Notes: generated by a model from the letters alone, not told the origin. A stretch of DNA of 64,000 nt from Luscinia megarhynchos (GCA_034336665.1 CM067590.1:3319748-3383747); one strand, 5' to 3'; counted from the first letter of the stretch, positions 48,701 to 61,731 are shown. Made by a program: numbers and translations.

Positions 48701-49370
48701 AAGTCACCTTTGGGCAGAAGTGAGCATGAGGAAAGGCAAACACTCCCCAGGAGTGTGTTTTTGTCAATGAAATCCTAAACACCTGACGGAAGTGTTTGAG
48801 CTCCTCTTACTGGGTCTCTTGCCAAATCTCCAGATTAATTTCCTCAGGTTGCAATATTTTTAAGCTCTATTGTAGAAGAGGCAGGGGTTTATTTTTTTGT
48901 CTTAAAGCATGACATGCAGAAATAAAATATTTACTGACTGTCAGGCTGTGGTGGGGCTGTGTGGTTCCTGTCTTTGCTGCCAGTTTCACCAGGAAGATGA
49001 CTCAGTGTGCCTCGATGAATATCTGTGAGGGGCAGAGCTGCACTGGGGGAAGATGCTGGATTTCTGTGGAATGGCAGCCAAGGGGGGATGGGGTAGAATT
49101 GAGAGGGGCCCATGGGGGAGACGTGATGGAGTGAGGAAATCCCCCAAAGTACCAGCTTGGAGATCTCTGGAGGGAGTGAGGGGAGCCCCTGCACTGAAAT
49201 CCAGACTGGCCATTTATTCTGGAGGTTTGGATGGCACAGAAAATGGAGGCCATTTGTTGGGGTAGAAACCTCCAGCTTTGAGCTTTGGGCTTTCTCCTGA
49301 GCTGCTCAGAACTGGAGCCGTGGCCCAGAGAAATCCAAATTGCACCAGGAAAAAGGCTTTCAAATGCTGA
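45776..49370. other. Intergenic region between convergent GNA11 and the minus-strand protease homologue
   Basis: No exon, RNA gene or recognisable transposon is seen. I looked for Gq-family motifs ([26 protein letters not shown]) of the GNA15 gene that occupies the position after GNA11 in mammals, and found none here or up to S1PR4. Confidence 0.5.
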
Positions 49371-49375
49371 TGAGA

Positions 49376-49381
49376 TTTATT
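49376..49381 (-). terminator. Poly(A) signal of the protease homologue
   Basis: AATAAA on the minus strand about 560 bp after the stop codon at 49937-49939. An alternative signal lies near 49213. Confidence 0.5.
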
Positions 49382-49936
49382 GTTTTTATGTGTTCTGACA
49401 ACACTGGAGATACAGAAGTGGGGAGAAAGCAGGCAGCAGGTTTCAGAGGTAGGGGACAGCAGGAGCTGGAAGTGTCCTTGGAGCTTGGGCAGCTCTGTAG
49501 CCCCAGTTCTTGAGCAAAGGACAACCAGACATGAGGTGTCACAAATGCCAGATGGGGAGGAAGCTGCCCTATGGATCCCTCTGATCTTGTGGTGCAGCCT
49601 TCCCCTGGGGGTTACCGACATCCCCCAGCTACTGGCACCTCTCTAGGGCTGTCCTGCTGCTTCCTCTCCGGAGCTGGAGCCACAAAGGGCTAAGTCAGGG
49701 CAGCAGTGAGGGAGTGCAGGCACTCCCCAGTGTGCACAGGGGACAAACATGGCCAAGGCACAGCCTCTGCGCCAGCCCCACCATGGACAGAGCTCGGCTT
49801 GGCTGCAGAGAAATCCCGGCCACATCCACCAGGACCCGTGGAAGATATTTCCCAAGGAGAAAGGAAAAGAAAGCTGGTGAGGACTGGGTCTCTGGAGGGT
49901 GAGTTCCCCAGGGCAGCAGCTGCAGGGGGAGCAGGG

Positions 49937-52278
49937 TCACCCTGACTTCAGGACACTGTTGACCCAGGAGACGAAATAAGCAACCTGTGTGTAGAAGCCA
50001 AACGACTGGTTCTTGTAGGAGAAGATGCCATAGGCTTTGTTATTGCAGACCAGTGGATCCCCAGTACCATCCTGTGAAAAGAAGCAGAGAGATCAGTGCT
50101 GGGTTGTGGGAACTCCAGGGAAGGAATAGGAATGCCTTGGCAAAGAACAGGGAGGCTGCAAGCAGCAGGACAGAATTGCCCCAGCAGGAGGCTGGACTGG
50201 CAGTGGATGAGGATAGCTCTGCCTCCACAAGGGACTGGTGACAGCTTGGTTTGGGACCCAGCTGGGGGAATTCTGAAGCCTCATTTCTGCCCTTCTGCTG
50301 ACTTCAGATACAAAACACACTCAGACCAACAAGAATCAGGGTGAGCCCCCGTGGCCAAGCTGTTTTCCCCTGTGCTGCTGCCAACTCCCAGGTTGTGTGC
50401 CATGGGAAGACAAGGATCCTCTCCTCCCTCGTGCTTTGCCCCTGGCTGAAACCTCCCCTGCAGCCTCCTCCTCCTCCCTGATCAGAGACTGACCTTTTCA
50501 GGTACCTCAGAGGTTTTGCTTTTGCCACAAATCATCTTTTCAGGCAATCCTAGGTAGTACATGAGGCAGTCTTGTGTCCTGAGGAGGGTGACAGTGGCCT
50601 CACGCAAGGTGACCGTGTCCCTGCTGCGGCGCCAGCTGAACACGCTGCACTCAGCACCACGAAAAACCTTTTGGGATTTCTCCAGGGAGATGGGCCTGAC
50701 GTGGGCATTGCTTGTGGCATTGCCATTCAGCTGGGCAAGGGGACAGAAAACACAGAGATGAGTGGTCGGCCTGCAATCCACTTCTGCTCCAGGGCTGCAG
50801 CTCAGCTCTGCACATCAGGTTGCTCCAGCCAGGTTACCTTCAGCAAAAGGATGTCGTTTCCCTTCTTAGGGCTTGAAACCTTAAAATCTGGGTGGCTGTG
50901 GTACTCCTTGACCTCGAAGGTTTGCCGGCTTTCCTCTCTACTTTGGAGTGTGTGGGCTCCCAGGGTGACAGTCAGAGGTTTGTGCCTGGTGAAATCAAGC
51001 ACGGTGGGTGTCACCAGCTTGTCCCTTCCTTGCCTGGGAGCGCTGAGGCTCATCTCCCAGGGACATGGGCAGGAGAGTCCAGTTACAGAGACACAGTTTA
51101 TATGTATTACCTATACACAAAATACACTATACATACACTTTTTAAGGAGAATGGTGGGAGCAAGGAGCTCTGCCAGTGAACCTGCCCAGCCAAGAAGCAG
51201 ACCAATCTCCCTGCCTGACAGACCAGAGCTCTGCAAGGGCTCCTTTATCTCCACACCTCCAGCTGGGCACATTTGGTCCAATGCTGCTACTCTTTTGTTC
51301 TGGGCTTCACAGGCCCATGGAAGTACAAGGATTTCTAAATCAGGATATTTCTCTGTCCTCTACACCTGCAGAAAGTGCTGCCTCAAGAAAATTGGGAAGG
51401 ACCTTGGGTATTTGCAGGAGTCCCCCCCAACCTCCCAGGTGAGGTTTGGGGCCCCAGGCTCCTGGGTCCCCACTTTTGCTGCCCAGGTTTGGGGACTGGC
51501 CCCGAGCCTGTCACTGGCACCAGGGCAGAGCTGAGGTGGGTGGGAGCCACCCCCAGAGCTGTGCACATCTGGAAAAGTCCTCCTGCACATCCATACCCCA
51601 GCTGGAGGGGTGGGCAAGCAGCTGGCTCATAGGAAATTGTTCTGCCAACAAACAAGTTGGTGGCAGAAAGGACAAAGCCTGACAACAGGTCAGTGCCAGC
51701 AGGAGAAGAAGCCACTCTGACCTCCCATTATTGACACCTGGGAAAAATAAAACGAGTCATGGAGTGAGAAAAAAAGTCAGGGTAAATATCTGAGGGCAGG
51801 GCTGGGGAGGGAGATGGGGCTCAGAGCTGTCCCCAGGCCGGGCAAGGTCATGGCTGAAGTGACTCCAAGCTGTGACACCTCCCCAGAGGAGATGCTCCCA
51901 GGCTGTGCTGGGGCACACACCTCCCTGCAGGTGCTGTGGACACAGCCAAGACTTACATGAGGCACTGAGCTGCTGTCATGACCCAGCCAGGGGCCACGAG
52001 GATGCCTGCACAGGAATGGTTGTCCTTGCCCTGCAGATAGGCCACGTAGGGCGTGGGGTGGGTCCTGGAGGCTGCCTTGGATTCTCCTCCTCTCTCCCTC
52101 CACTTCCAGGGATAATCTGCAATGGATGGGGCTGAGGACGAGGGGCTTGCAGGGCACAGGGCTGAGATTCATCCTTCCCCCACCCTCTCCTGGCCTCCAG
52201 CCCACTCTGCTTACCAGTGCTGGCTGGGGGGCACATCAGCAGCAGGAGGGGCAGCAGCAGTGTCTGCAGGTGCTCCAT
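49937..52278 (-). CDS. Catalytically dead trypsin-fold protein, azurocidin-like (S1A protease homologue)
   Basis: Five exons: 52278-52215, 52116-51957, 50985-50838, 50730-50494 and 50071-49937. All are GT-AG and phases join (744 nt, 247 residues, TGA). A leucine-rich signal peptide (HLQTLLLPLLLLMCPPAST) is followed by a trypsin fold. The six cysteines of the three core granzyme-type disulfides are kept (HSCAG, AAQC, AECSV, TQDC, KMICG, PLVCN). The activation start IVGG is replaced by ERGG. His57 is Gln (VMTAAQC), Asp102 is kept (GNDILLL) and the GDSGGP motif is DGTGDP, so Ser195 is Thr. Protease activity is therefore not expected. LGAHTLQSREESRQTF recalls human azurocidin LGAYDLRRRERQSRQTF. 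By my count Lys+Arg exceed Asp+Glu by about ten, so the protein is cationic. The open frame has no stop or splice damage, arguing for a maintained function such as an antimicrobial or chemotactic granule protein (inference). Orthology to AZU1 is not established. Confidence 0.85.
51295..51454. repeat. 160-bp direct repeat, copy 1 (in intron 2 of the protease homologue)
   Basis: Starts ttgttctgggcttcacaggc and ends gaggtttggggcc. It matches 52861-53020 with about nine mismatches in 160 bp by eye (roughly 94% identity). This copy lies inside the gene, between exons 2 and 3. Confidence 0.85.
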
Positions 52279-52344
52279 CACAGCCTCCAGTGGGTGCCTC
52301 AGACGTGGGGCTGCATCTGGGGTCTCGTCCTGCTCCCATCAAGG

Positions 52345-52351
52345 TTTTATA
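52345..52351 (-). promoter_or_regulatory. TATA box of the protease homologue gene
   Basis: The minus strand reads AGGCTATAAAACC, 67-73 bp upstream of the ATG at 52278. It is placed like the CATAAAA element of the neighbouring protease gene. Confidence 0.7.
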
Positions 52352-52860
52352 GCCTGAGACCAGACTCCAGGAAACCACAGAAGTCAGACTCATCTGAAGA
52401 ATCTCTCCACAAGTTGCATGTCTCAGCAATGTGAAAGGGGAATTCAGGCAGTCTTGGCCTTGGGTGGATGGATAATCCACCTCCACCATGGGTCTGATCT
52501 GAGGGATCTGACGTCCTTCTGAACCCAGAGCCAATTTTAGAACTTTGCATTTGTTCTGGAAGCTTCGGGAAACACACCCACCATCATCTCTTTGACTTCC
52601 ACTGAGGCCTTCCCTTGCAGCTTCTACTCTCTGTTGAGCACTTGCAAACCCTCTTGATTTTTATCACCAGCCCTACATGAACGAGATTTTTTTAACCTAA
52701 TGCATCACTTCTAAAGACTCTGCAGTGGCAGATGAGACCCTCCTGCTCTCCCTCAGTAGCTGCAGCCTTGGCTAAGGGAGCAAAATTGCCATGAATGTGT
52801 TTATAACATGGCACTGACGATACTGGGAAGAAATCCCAGCACAGGGTGGGAGGTGCTCTC

Positions 52861-53020
52861 TTGTTCTGGGCTTCACAGGCCCATGGAAGTACAAGGATTT
52901 CTAAATCAGGATATTTCTATGTCCTCTACACCTGCAGAAAGTGCTGCCCCAAGAAAATTGGAAAGGATCCTGTGTATGTGCAGGAGTCTCTCCCAACCTC
53001 CCAGGTGAGGTTTGGGGCCC
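52861..53020. repeat. 160-bp direct repeat, copy 2 (upstream of the protease homologue)
   Basis: Direct copy of 51295-51454, about 1.57 kb away. A CR1 3' end begins just after it, so the two copies diverge sharply at the right boundary. Confidence 0.85.
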
Positions 53021-53034
53021 TGGCACAGGGTGCC

Positions 53035-53160
53035 CCTGGATCCCTGGCAGTGCCCAAGGCCAGGCTGGACACTGGGGCTTGGAGCAGCCTGGGATGGTGG
53101 AAGGTGTGGAAGGAGATGATCCCTAAGGCCCTTCCAGCCCGATCCATGCTGGGATTTTAC
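53035..53160 (+). mobile_element. CR1 LINE 3'-end fragment
   Basis: Contains ggccaggctggacactgggg, gcttggagcagcctgggatg, gtggaaggtg and gatgatccctaaggcccttc in order. This is the well-known 3' terminal region of avian/reptilian CR1 elements in the plus orientation. It is short and degenerate. Confidence 0.85.
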
Positions 53161-55168
53161 CGTAAGGGCAAACGGGAACACTCGCAGTTCTGTGACGAAA
53201 CGGGGCTGACGCCTCCCCTGCCTCACTGCCAGGAAATCTGCTTTCCCCTCTGCCCCCAGTGCCACTGGGTAAAACCCAGTTTTAAGCTTCATGTTGCCAT
53301 TCTCGTGCAAAGCCTGCAGCAGTTGGAGCTTCAAGGAAAACCCTGACGTCACAAAGATTCATAATGCACAGATAAGCAGCTGCAGCCTGTTCATTTGCAG
53401 ATTTCTGAGCTGATAGTGGCTGTGAGCAGAAGCCCAAACATGGACCCTTCTCAGTTTCCCCGGGGCAGCCTGGGTGCTGAAGGCAGAGGTGATGCAGTTT
53501 CCCTTCATCCCAGACAAGAACGTGGAGGATTTACGAGCAGAAATCCAGGCTGGACTGTGGAAACCTCCTCCCTGTGATGGGGGTGACCAGTGGGAGACTG
53601 GGAAAGGCCAGGAGAGCAGGGAAGCACCCCCTTTTCCCTGGACTGTTGGCAGTTCTCGTACATTTAAAATTCCCCACTGGTTTTTCCCACCACAAACCGC
53701 CTTGGTCTCCTCCTGACATCAGACATCCAACACTCCCTGCCAGGGAGCTCTGCTCTCACTCCTTTCCCAGAGCATCATCTCTGACCCATGTCATCTCCCC
53801 CAGGGAACCCTTGGCTCTCTCTGTACACAAGAGATGCCACCAGAAACGAGCTGGGATGGAGATGAGGGCTCAGAGAGCAGCCTGGTGCAGGCCATGAAGG
53901 AAGCTCAGACTCCAATGCAGGAGTTGTCTGAAAACAGATCTCGAGCATCCTTTGAGGGGAGAGTTTGTCTTTGGGCATCATCCAGCTGAGAGGAGAGGTT
54001 TGGGTACCACTAGAACAGCCTCTGGTCAAGGGGACTTGTGGCCAAGAATGTGCCAAGCAGCTTCACAGCAGCCAGCCAGGACCCATCCCCACCTTCTCCA
54101 GGGACCCACCTGGGACCCTGCAGTTACCATGGGAGGAAAGGAGGAAGTGGCTTGGGGTCAGGCACTTTGGTGAACCCAAGTCCTTCATCAGCCCTTTCAG
54201 TTCAACCCTTTCTATGTCTCTACCCAGGACATGGTGCAGAAATGGGGATGGTCTGTGGCTGCTGGCAACAGGCAAAGCCTGGAAGCAGTGGGTGTGTAAC
54301 AGCTGGGAGCTGGGGTGTGCCTCCTCTCTGGGATCCTGAAGCCCTGAACATGGTGTCTTAACAGCCACCTGCCTACACACCCAAGGGCACAGTCCACAAA
54401 AAGTCCAGCTCCCTCCTCCCAGTGAAGCCTCGTGCAGCTCAGAGAGCTGGGAGGATAAGCCTGCTGTGCCCTGTCTGGCCTGCTCTGTGCCCTAGGGTGC
54501 AAGACTCCAGAGGGAACAGCCTTTTCTCTGCACAGAAGACACCTTCAGGGTCCTGGCCACTGCTGATGCCCCACATGCTCCTGCCTGTGCTCCCAGGAGG
54601 GTCACAGCAATGCTGAACTTGGTGAAGGGAGCGTGTGCCCATTGTTTTTCCCAGAACATTTCTACCTGAGCAGTTTTTCTCCTCATCATCCCTGTAACCC
54701 CAGGAAGGGCAACCACACCTCTTCTTTCTGAGCCTGCCAGTGATTGAGGATGCAGAGCTGTGATTGCCAGACCCTCCCTCCTGCACTCTGTGGCGAGGCC
54801 ACAAGAAAGAGACACACACGCTGGGAGCTGCAGCTCTGAGTTTACTGTGGGTGCTTTAAGTGCAGCAGGTTCAAGCAGGAACAGGGTTATCTCTGAAGGA
54901 AGTGGGGTCTGCTGGGGCACAGCCTCTTTTTGTGCCATCTGGGGCCATCCCTGCTTCTGCCAGGGTGATTTAACTCAGTCCTGGGGTGGGCAGGGAATGG
55001 GACAGGCAGCAGCCTCAGAGCAGGGTGAAGGGGACCCTCAAGTGCACTGTTCAGGTCACTTGGGTTCCTGAGGAGAGAGAGGGAGTTGAGCCCTCAGCAG
55101 GGGCAGGAAGGAAGCTATTGCAGTCTCCAGGGCCACACCAGAGCTGGAGAAAAGTGCCCCCACTGCTG

Positions 55169-56704
<1,536 letters not shown>

Positions 56705-56772
56705 CTCTGCCACAGCTGGATGCTCCTTCCAGATGTGTGCGAGTCTGGAGTCTCCCCGTGGGCAGGGGCTGG

Positions 56773-56779
56773 TTTTATG
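56773..56779 (-). promoter_or_regulatory. TATA-like box of the serine protease gene
   Basis: The minus strand reads AGGCCATAAAACC, 69-75 bp upstream of the ATG at 56704. It differs at one position from the AGGCTATAAAACC of the neighbouring gene, pointing to a shared ancestral promoter. Confidence 0.6.
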
Positions 56780-56789
56780 GCCTGGAGGC

Positions 56790-59340
56790 AGCTGTGCCCA
56801 GCAGGCAGGAAGCCATGTGCCAGGAGCTGATTGTGCTAATCAGGGCATCGCTGGCCTGGCCAGCTCAGTGCCCACGTGCCAGGGGCTGTGATTGAAGGGC
56901 GATAGCACAGCACGGAGAGGCCGGGGCAGGCAGAGCCTGCTGCACCACAGCCACAGCCTCAGGGCTGCTGACAGCAAGGGAGATGTGTCCTGTGGTGGTT
57001 TTGAAGTGTGATTTAACATTTCTCCCACACTTTTCTGTTTAATGATTTTGCCTTGAGGAAATGCGAGGTTCTAGAAAAACAAACAAAACAACAAAACTTT
57101 GCCGTTTAAAATCATGAGGATGGTCTAGAGGAGAGAATCCTGAAACTTGCTCTTTCATATTCTTGTTTTTCTTCAAGAGATGCACTGCAGAGCCTCTTTT
57201 TCTGCAGAGATTCACCATCACCACCACCCAATTGAAATAAAAGGGCACAACAGCTGTGCCTGGGACAGTTTCTGAGCACTGTGAAAAGTCAGATCTGCAG
57301 GGTTTGGTGTCAGCCCAGACCAGAGGGGCCTTGCTGGTTCTTCTTGCTCCTCTGGAGTCAGAAGCACCTGCCAGCTTGGGGACTGGGATGTGGAAAGTGC
57401 TGCTCTGCAGCAGAAGAAACCAAAGTGGGGAAGTGCAACCACCCAACTGCCAGGAGTGATCAGTCATTTTTAAACCAGCCCTGCTCCACCCTTCCTGGAG
57501 AAGCAAAACACCTGCGGGCAAGTGTATGCCTTGGGCTGTGCTGGGGCCACAAACAGGGGACAGGATGGGTGGGTGGGGAGACAGAGGTGTGGGACAGACA
57601 CGGGGATGCCTGATGTCCATGAGCCAGCCTGACACAGAGCTCTCCACTGAGCTTCACCCATGTTTTGTTTTTTATTTAATCATAATGTATGAAAATACAA
57701 GCTTTAATCAGGACTGTGCAGCTGCGCAGCAGGAAAACCTCAACAGGAATTATCGATATTTTATCTTGTGTTTGTAACTTGCTGTCTTTCCCCTGCAGCT
57801 GCTTGTGGCCCCCCACAATCTGTGGCTGGAAACCCTCCTGGGAGCAGCAGCCGCAGGGCAGGGGGAACTGGGCAGGCCACGATGGACACAGAGCAGAGCT
57901 CCAGGCTGCTGCTCTCCTGCTCCTCTCTGGTGTTCCTTTGACTGCAGACAAGTTCCTCTCTCTGAGACCAAGGTATTTTGGCCTTCCTGTTGACCTCTGG
58001 AGTGTTCTAGGGCTTCTCTGCTGAGCTGCCTCATCTCAGCATCCATCAATACCCATTGCTTTAGCCATGGAGCTGGAGCAGGTGCACATGGCTTCAGTGC
58101 CCCCCGTGCCTCCCCTGGCCCATCCAAGCCCAGCACTCAGAGCCATCAGGCAGTTTCAGGCACATTGTGGCTTTGATCAAAAGGGAAGAGATGAGAAATG
58201 CTGCAGGACGGGGTGACCCTCCCCTGCCCCACTTCGCTTCAAAGAAAAAACATCTGGCAGCGAAGGAGAAGTGCTGAGGTAGAGCTCAGCCTGGGACTGT
58301 GCAGAGCAGGGGGGACAGGACAGAACAGGACCTGTCCCTCGTGTGGGGGGCTCAGGCAAGAAGAGCCCCATTAGCCCCCAGGCAGGAGCTGGGAACTCCA
58401 TGCCTTGGGTATGCTGGTGGAAGGGGCATTAGGAAGATCCTGCAATGTTTTGCTGGTGCAGAGAACCTGCACACCAAGGGTGAGGGGTTCAGGCTGTCCC
58501 AGCAGCTCACCTGCCTCCTCCTGCCATCCAAAGGCCTTTCCTGCCCCCATCCCATCCTCCCCACAGATCTCTCCTGTTAGGAATCTCTGAGACTCCTCAC
58601 ACATTGCCAGCTCTTTGAGAAGCTCTTAGACCCCCTGAGAAGGCAAGTTTCTCCATCCTCTGACCTTTCAGGAGCATTCCACCAGTCCTGAACAGACACA
58701 TTATCTGGAGGCTCATCCCTGGAGCAGGAGCAGAGCTCAAAGTGTGATGTGCCAGGATCACGCTGACCCTTTGGATTCCAGCAGTTTGTGGGCATCACCG
58801 GGAGTGTTTGGAGTGAGCTCTGGGTGCTGATGCAGCCCTGCTCCCCTCTGAGCTCACGGCCCAGCCCTGCTGCTGATTTCCGCTCCTTCAATCTCGGGGT
58901 CATCTGCTGACCTTATCACTGTGAGTTTCTTTTCACACTGCTGATAGAAAGGCCAAAACCCCAGCTGAAAGGGTGAAGGTGGAGCATGGAGCCCTCAGCT
59001 TTTGGCAAGAACCACTCTTGCTGCAGCAGGAGCCTCCTTTGCATTTTCCACTCGTCTGTGCTGCCATCCAGGCTGGGATCAATGCACTGATCCAGCGGTG
59101 GATGGGCTCCCGTGGACAGCTCCCTGCTGATGGAAGAGCTCCCTGCTCTTTGCTCTCAGTCTGGGACATCTTCACGATTTCCTGGCAGTCTGGAGTGAGA
59201 GCACAGCAGGGCACAGCTTCTGCGGTGACCTCGAGTTAAAAGGTGCTCTGCTTTTCTTTTATCTCTGCCACTTTGCAGCTGATTTGGGTGGGGTCCACCC
59301 TGCACAGAAATGTGGTTGATGTTGTAACTTCCCCTTTTTT
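56790..59340. other. Intergenic region between the protease gene and S1PR4
   Basis: Apart from the possible IVGGH relic and a minus-strand AATAAA near 57671, nothing is recognised. No exons of GNA15 were found. Confidence 0.45.
57806..57830 (-). pseudogene. Possible relic of a third protease exon 2 (IVGGHK segment)
   Basis: The minus strand encodes FQPQIVGGHK. It shares the 16-base run gtggccccccacaatc (plus strand) with exon 2 of the protease at 56414-56561. A pyrimidine-rich tract ending in ccag lies just upstream on the minus strand. Similarity ends after HK, no His57, Asp102 or Ser195 exon follows, and the splice phase would differ. At most this is a decayed fragment. Confidence 0.25.
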
Positions 59341-59344
59341 CACT

Positions 59345-59472
59345 TTGCTAGGTAGAAGACTCACTTATTTTGCACGAGGAGCTCTCCTCACTACCTGCTC
59401 CATGCTGGGCCTCAGACAAAGAGCTGGAGAGCGCTGCTGAACCTCGCTGGGGCAGCAAGAGCCCCATGACAG
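59345..59472 (+). other. S1PR4: Candidate 5' noncoding exon of S1PR4
   Basis: A sequence ending ccccatgacag with a strong gtgagtcc donor at 59473. A good acceptor (cccctcttgctctttcag, ending at 60333) precedes the coding exon. S1P receptor genes typically have a 5' UTR exon joined to one coding exon. The 5' limit is a guess. Confidence 0.4.
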
Positions 59473-60502
59473 GTGAGTCCTGAGGCAAATTCCCAGCCAC
59501 AGTTTGGAATAGCACATTGCAAGGCTCTCCCGTCGAGTTTTAATAAGGAATTAGGCCAATGATGGAAATGAACAGTGCAGCCATGTTCTCATTCCTTGGT
59601 TTGGTCTCAGCACTTTGTGCCTCCTGCAAAGGTGAGAAGCAGCAGCTTTTTGCCTCCTTCTTTGCCTGTGTGAAGAGAGACCTTGGGAAGGTCCTGGCCC
59701 ATCTCTAGCAGATGCTTGGTGAGTTGAAGGTGTAGGGGCAGTGTCAGGGCACGTGCTCAGCTTCGACCAGCTGATTTCCTTTGAAGTGGAAGGGGCTGAG
59801 GCTCTGCTGCAGCCACACAGGTGCCTGGAGCTGCTGCGCAGACAGTGCAGATGGGGATGGATGTGTCTGGATGTGTTCTGAGAGTGGCAGGAGCTGGCCC
59901 GAGGAGGAGCCTTGAGGACTGGCAGGAAGAGGGATGGATCTGGGCATGGGTGGTGCACAGAAAGGCTGTGGCTCTCTGCCAGACTGCAGGCTGAACTGAA
60001 TACCTCAGCAGGCAAAGATCTCTGTATCTGGGTGCTCTTACCAGCACTTGGATCTGTTCAGCCCCACACACTCCACCCATCAAGGTGTTGCCCCATTTGA
60101 CACAGCCTGCTCCAACCCAAAGAGGGCCCTGGCACATTACTTCATTCATGTCACACCTTCACAACCACAGCAAAGCCGAGAATAACCAGACCCTTACCAA
60201 GAAACGATGATAGCTTAGGAGAGATGTCAATACTCTCAGTCACAACAGGAAACTTTATTAAACAACAGGAAGCCCATGTTCATGGGTGGACTTACAAAAC
60301 ACCTCACCCTCCTCTCCCCTCTTGCTCTTTCAGGGCTGCAGAGCTGGCAGACAGGGCTCTGACTCTCATCTCCACACTGAGCAGGGCTGCTGGGCTCAGT
60401 CTCACAGCTGCTTCAGCCCCCAAACAGAGGATCTGCTCTGCCCCAAGCCCTGCCTGACCTGCCTCCACCGAGCATCCCTCGACTGCTGCCCAGGCCCAGA
60501 AG

Positions 60503-61731
60503 ATGGATTCTCCAGTGCTGAGCTGGCTGGTGAATCGCTCCCTCCTTCTTCCCCTGGACTCTGCTCCACATCCCGAGCTCAGACTCGACCTGCTGGGCAC
60601 AAAAGCCTCCTGCCTGCAGCTGGCTGCCACGAGGAACGTGAACATTATCCTGCAGCACTACAACTTCTCAGGCAAGCTCACCAACCGGCACTCCGGGGAC
60701 GAGGGCATGGGGCTGGTCCGCAGCACCTTCGCCATCATCAGCTGCATCATCATCCTGGAGAACCTGCTGGTGCTGCTGGCCGTGCTGCGCTGCCTGCGGG
60801 GCCGGCGCTGGGTCTACTCCTGCATCGCCAGCATCACCCTCAGCGACCTGCTGGCGGGCGTCGCCTACCTCTGCAACCTCTGCCTCTCGGGCAGCACCAC
60901 CTTCCAGCTCTCCCCGCAGCTCTGGTTCCTGAGGGAGGGCATCCTCTTCATCGCCCTGGCCGCCTCCACCTTCAGCCTGCTGGTGACGGCCGTGGAGCGC
61001 TACAGTGCCATGGTGAGGCCGATCGCGGAGAACGAGGCCAGCAAGACGCTGCGGCTGCGCGGCCTCATCGTCGAGCTGCTGGCTGCTGGCGCTCGTCATC
61101 GGGCTGCTGCCGCTGCTGGGCTGGAACTGCCTCTGCGACTTCCAGGCCTGCTCCGTGCTCCTGCCGCTCTACTCCAAGAACTACATCCTCTTCTCCGTGG
61201 TCATGTTCAGCATCATCCTCCTGGGCATCGTCGGCCTCTACATCTCCATCTTCCACCTGGTGCAGGCCAGCTCCCGGCAGAGCAGCTCCCGGCACGGCCG
61301 CCGGCGCTCGCTGCGCCTGCTGAAGACGGTGCTGATGATCCTGGGAGCCTTCATCCTCTGCTGGAGCCCCCTCTTTGTCCTGCTGCTCTTGGATGTTTTC
61401 TGCCAGACCGGGGCCTGCACCCACCTGCACAGCCTGGACTGGACCCTGGCTCTGGCCTTGCTGAACTCGGGAGTCAATCCCGTCATTTATTCCCTGCGCA
61501 GCGTGGAGGTTCGCCGCTGCCGTGGGCAGCCTGCTGTGCTGCTGCTGTGTCAGGGCTGGGCTCTGCAAGCCTGGCAGCTGCCTGGTCATCTCAGACATCA
61601 ACTCTGGCTCCTCCACCGAGAGCTCCCTGCGCTACCGCGACAGCTTCCGCAGCTCCGTGGCCTGGAACGCCCGGCCCAGGGCGCCCCTGTCCAGCAACTC
61701 CAGCATGATGAGCAATCTGCCCAGCCTGTGA
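60503..61731 (+). CDS. S1PR4: S1PR4, sphingosine-1-phosphate receptor 4 (frame broken twice in this sequence)
   Basis: Class A GPCR for sphingosine-1-phosphate, expressed mainly on leukocytes in mammals. Three consecutive frames are needed: 60503-61072, then 61074-61514, then 61516-61731 (TGA). The frames change because one extra base is present at about 61073 (G) and one at about 61515 (C), relative to the family alignment. Ignoring these two bases leaves 408 codons with seven membrane segments. The N-terminal part has CLQLAATRNVN and an N-glycosylation site (NFS). TM3 contains the lipid headgroup pair in WFLREGILF and ends AVERYSAM (ERY form of DRY). TM4 has LLPLLGWNCLC, TM6 CWSPLFVLLLLDVF and TM7 NSGVNPVIY. 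A Cys cluster (LLCCCCVRAGLC) suits palmitoylation. The N-terminus is about 24 residues longer than human; no alternative in-frame ATG is nearby. The frameshifts are most likely sequence errors in GC-rich DNA; recent inactivation is the alternative. Confidence 0.85.

Larger units (their letters stand above)
52360..55160. other. Spacer between the two protease-fold genes
   Basis: Holds copy 2 of the 160-bp repeat and a CR1 3' end, otherwise nothing recognisable. A variant AGTAAA poly(A) hexamer for the upstream protease gene may lie near 54838-54843 (minus strand); this is weak. Confidence 0.5.

Noticed and set aside
49937..52278. Haptoglobin or another non-catalytic S1 homologue as identity
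   Set aside because: No sushi/CCP domain or long linker is present. The short signal-to-fold architecture, granzyme exon layout and SRQTF region fit a granule-type protease homologue better.
60286..61323. 345-codon frame overlapping S1PR4
   Set aside because: It is an out-of-frame read of the GC-rich S1PR4 coding exon; none of its peptides match receptor motifs.
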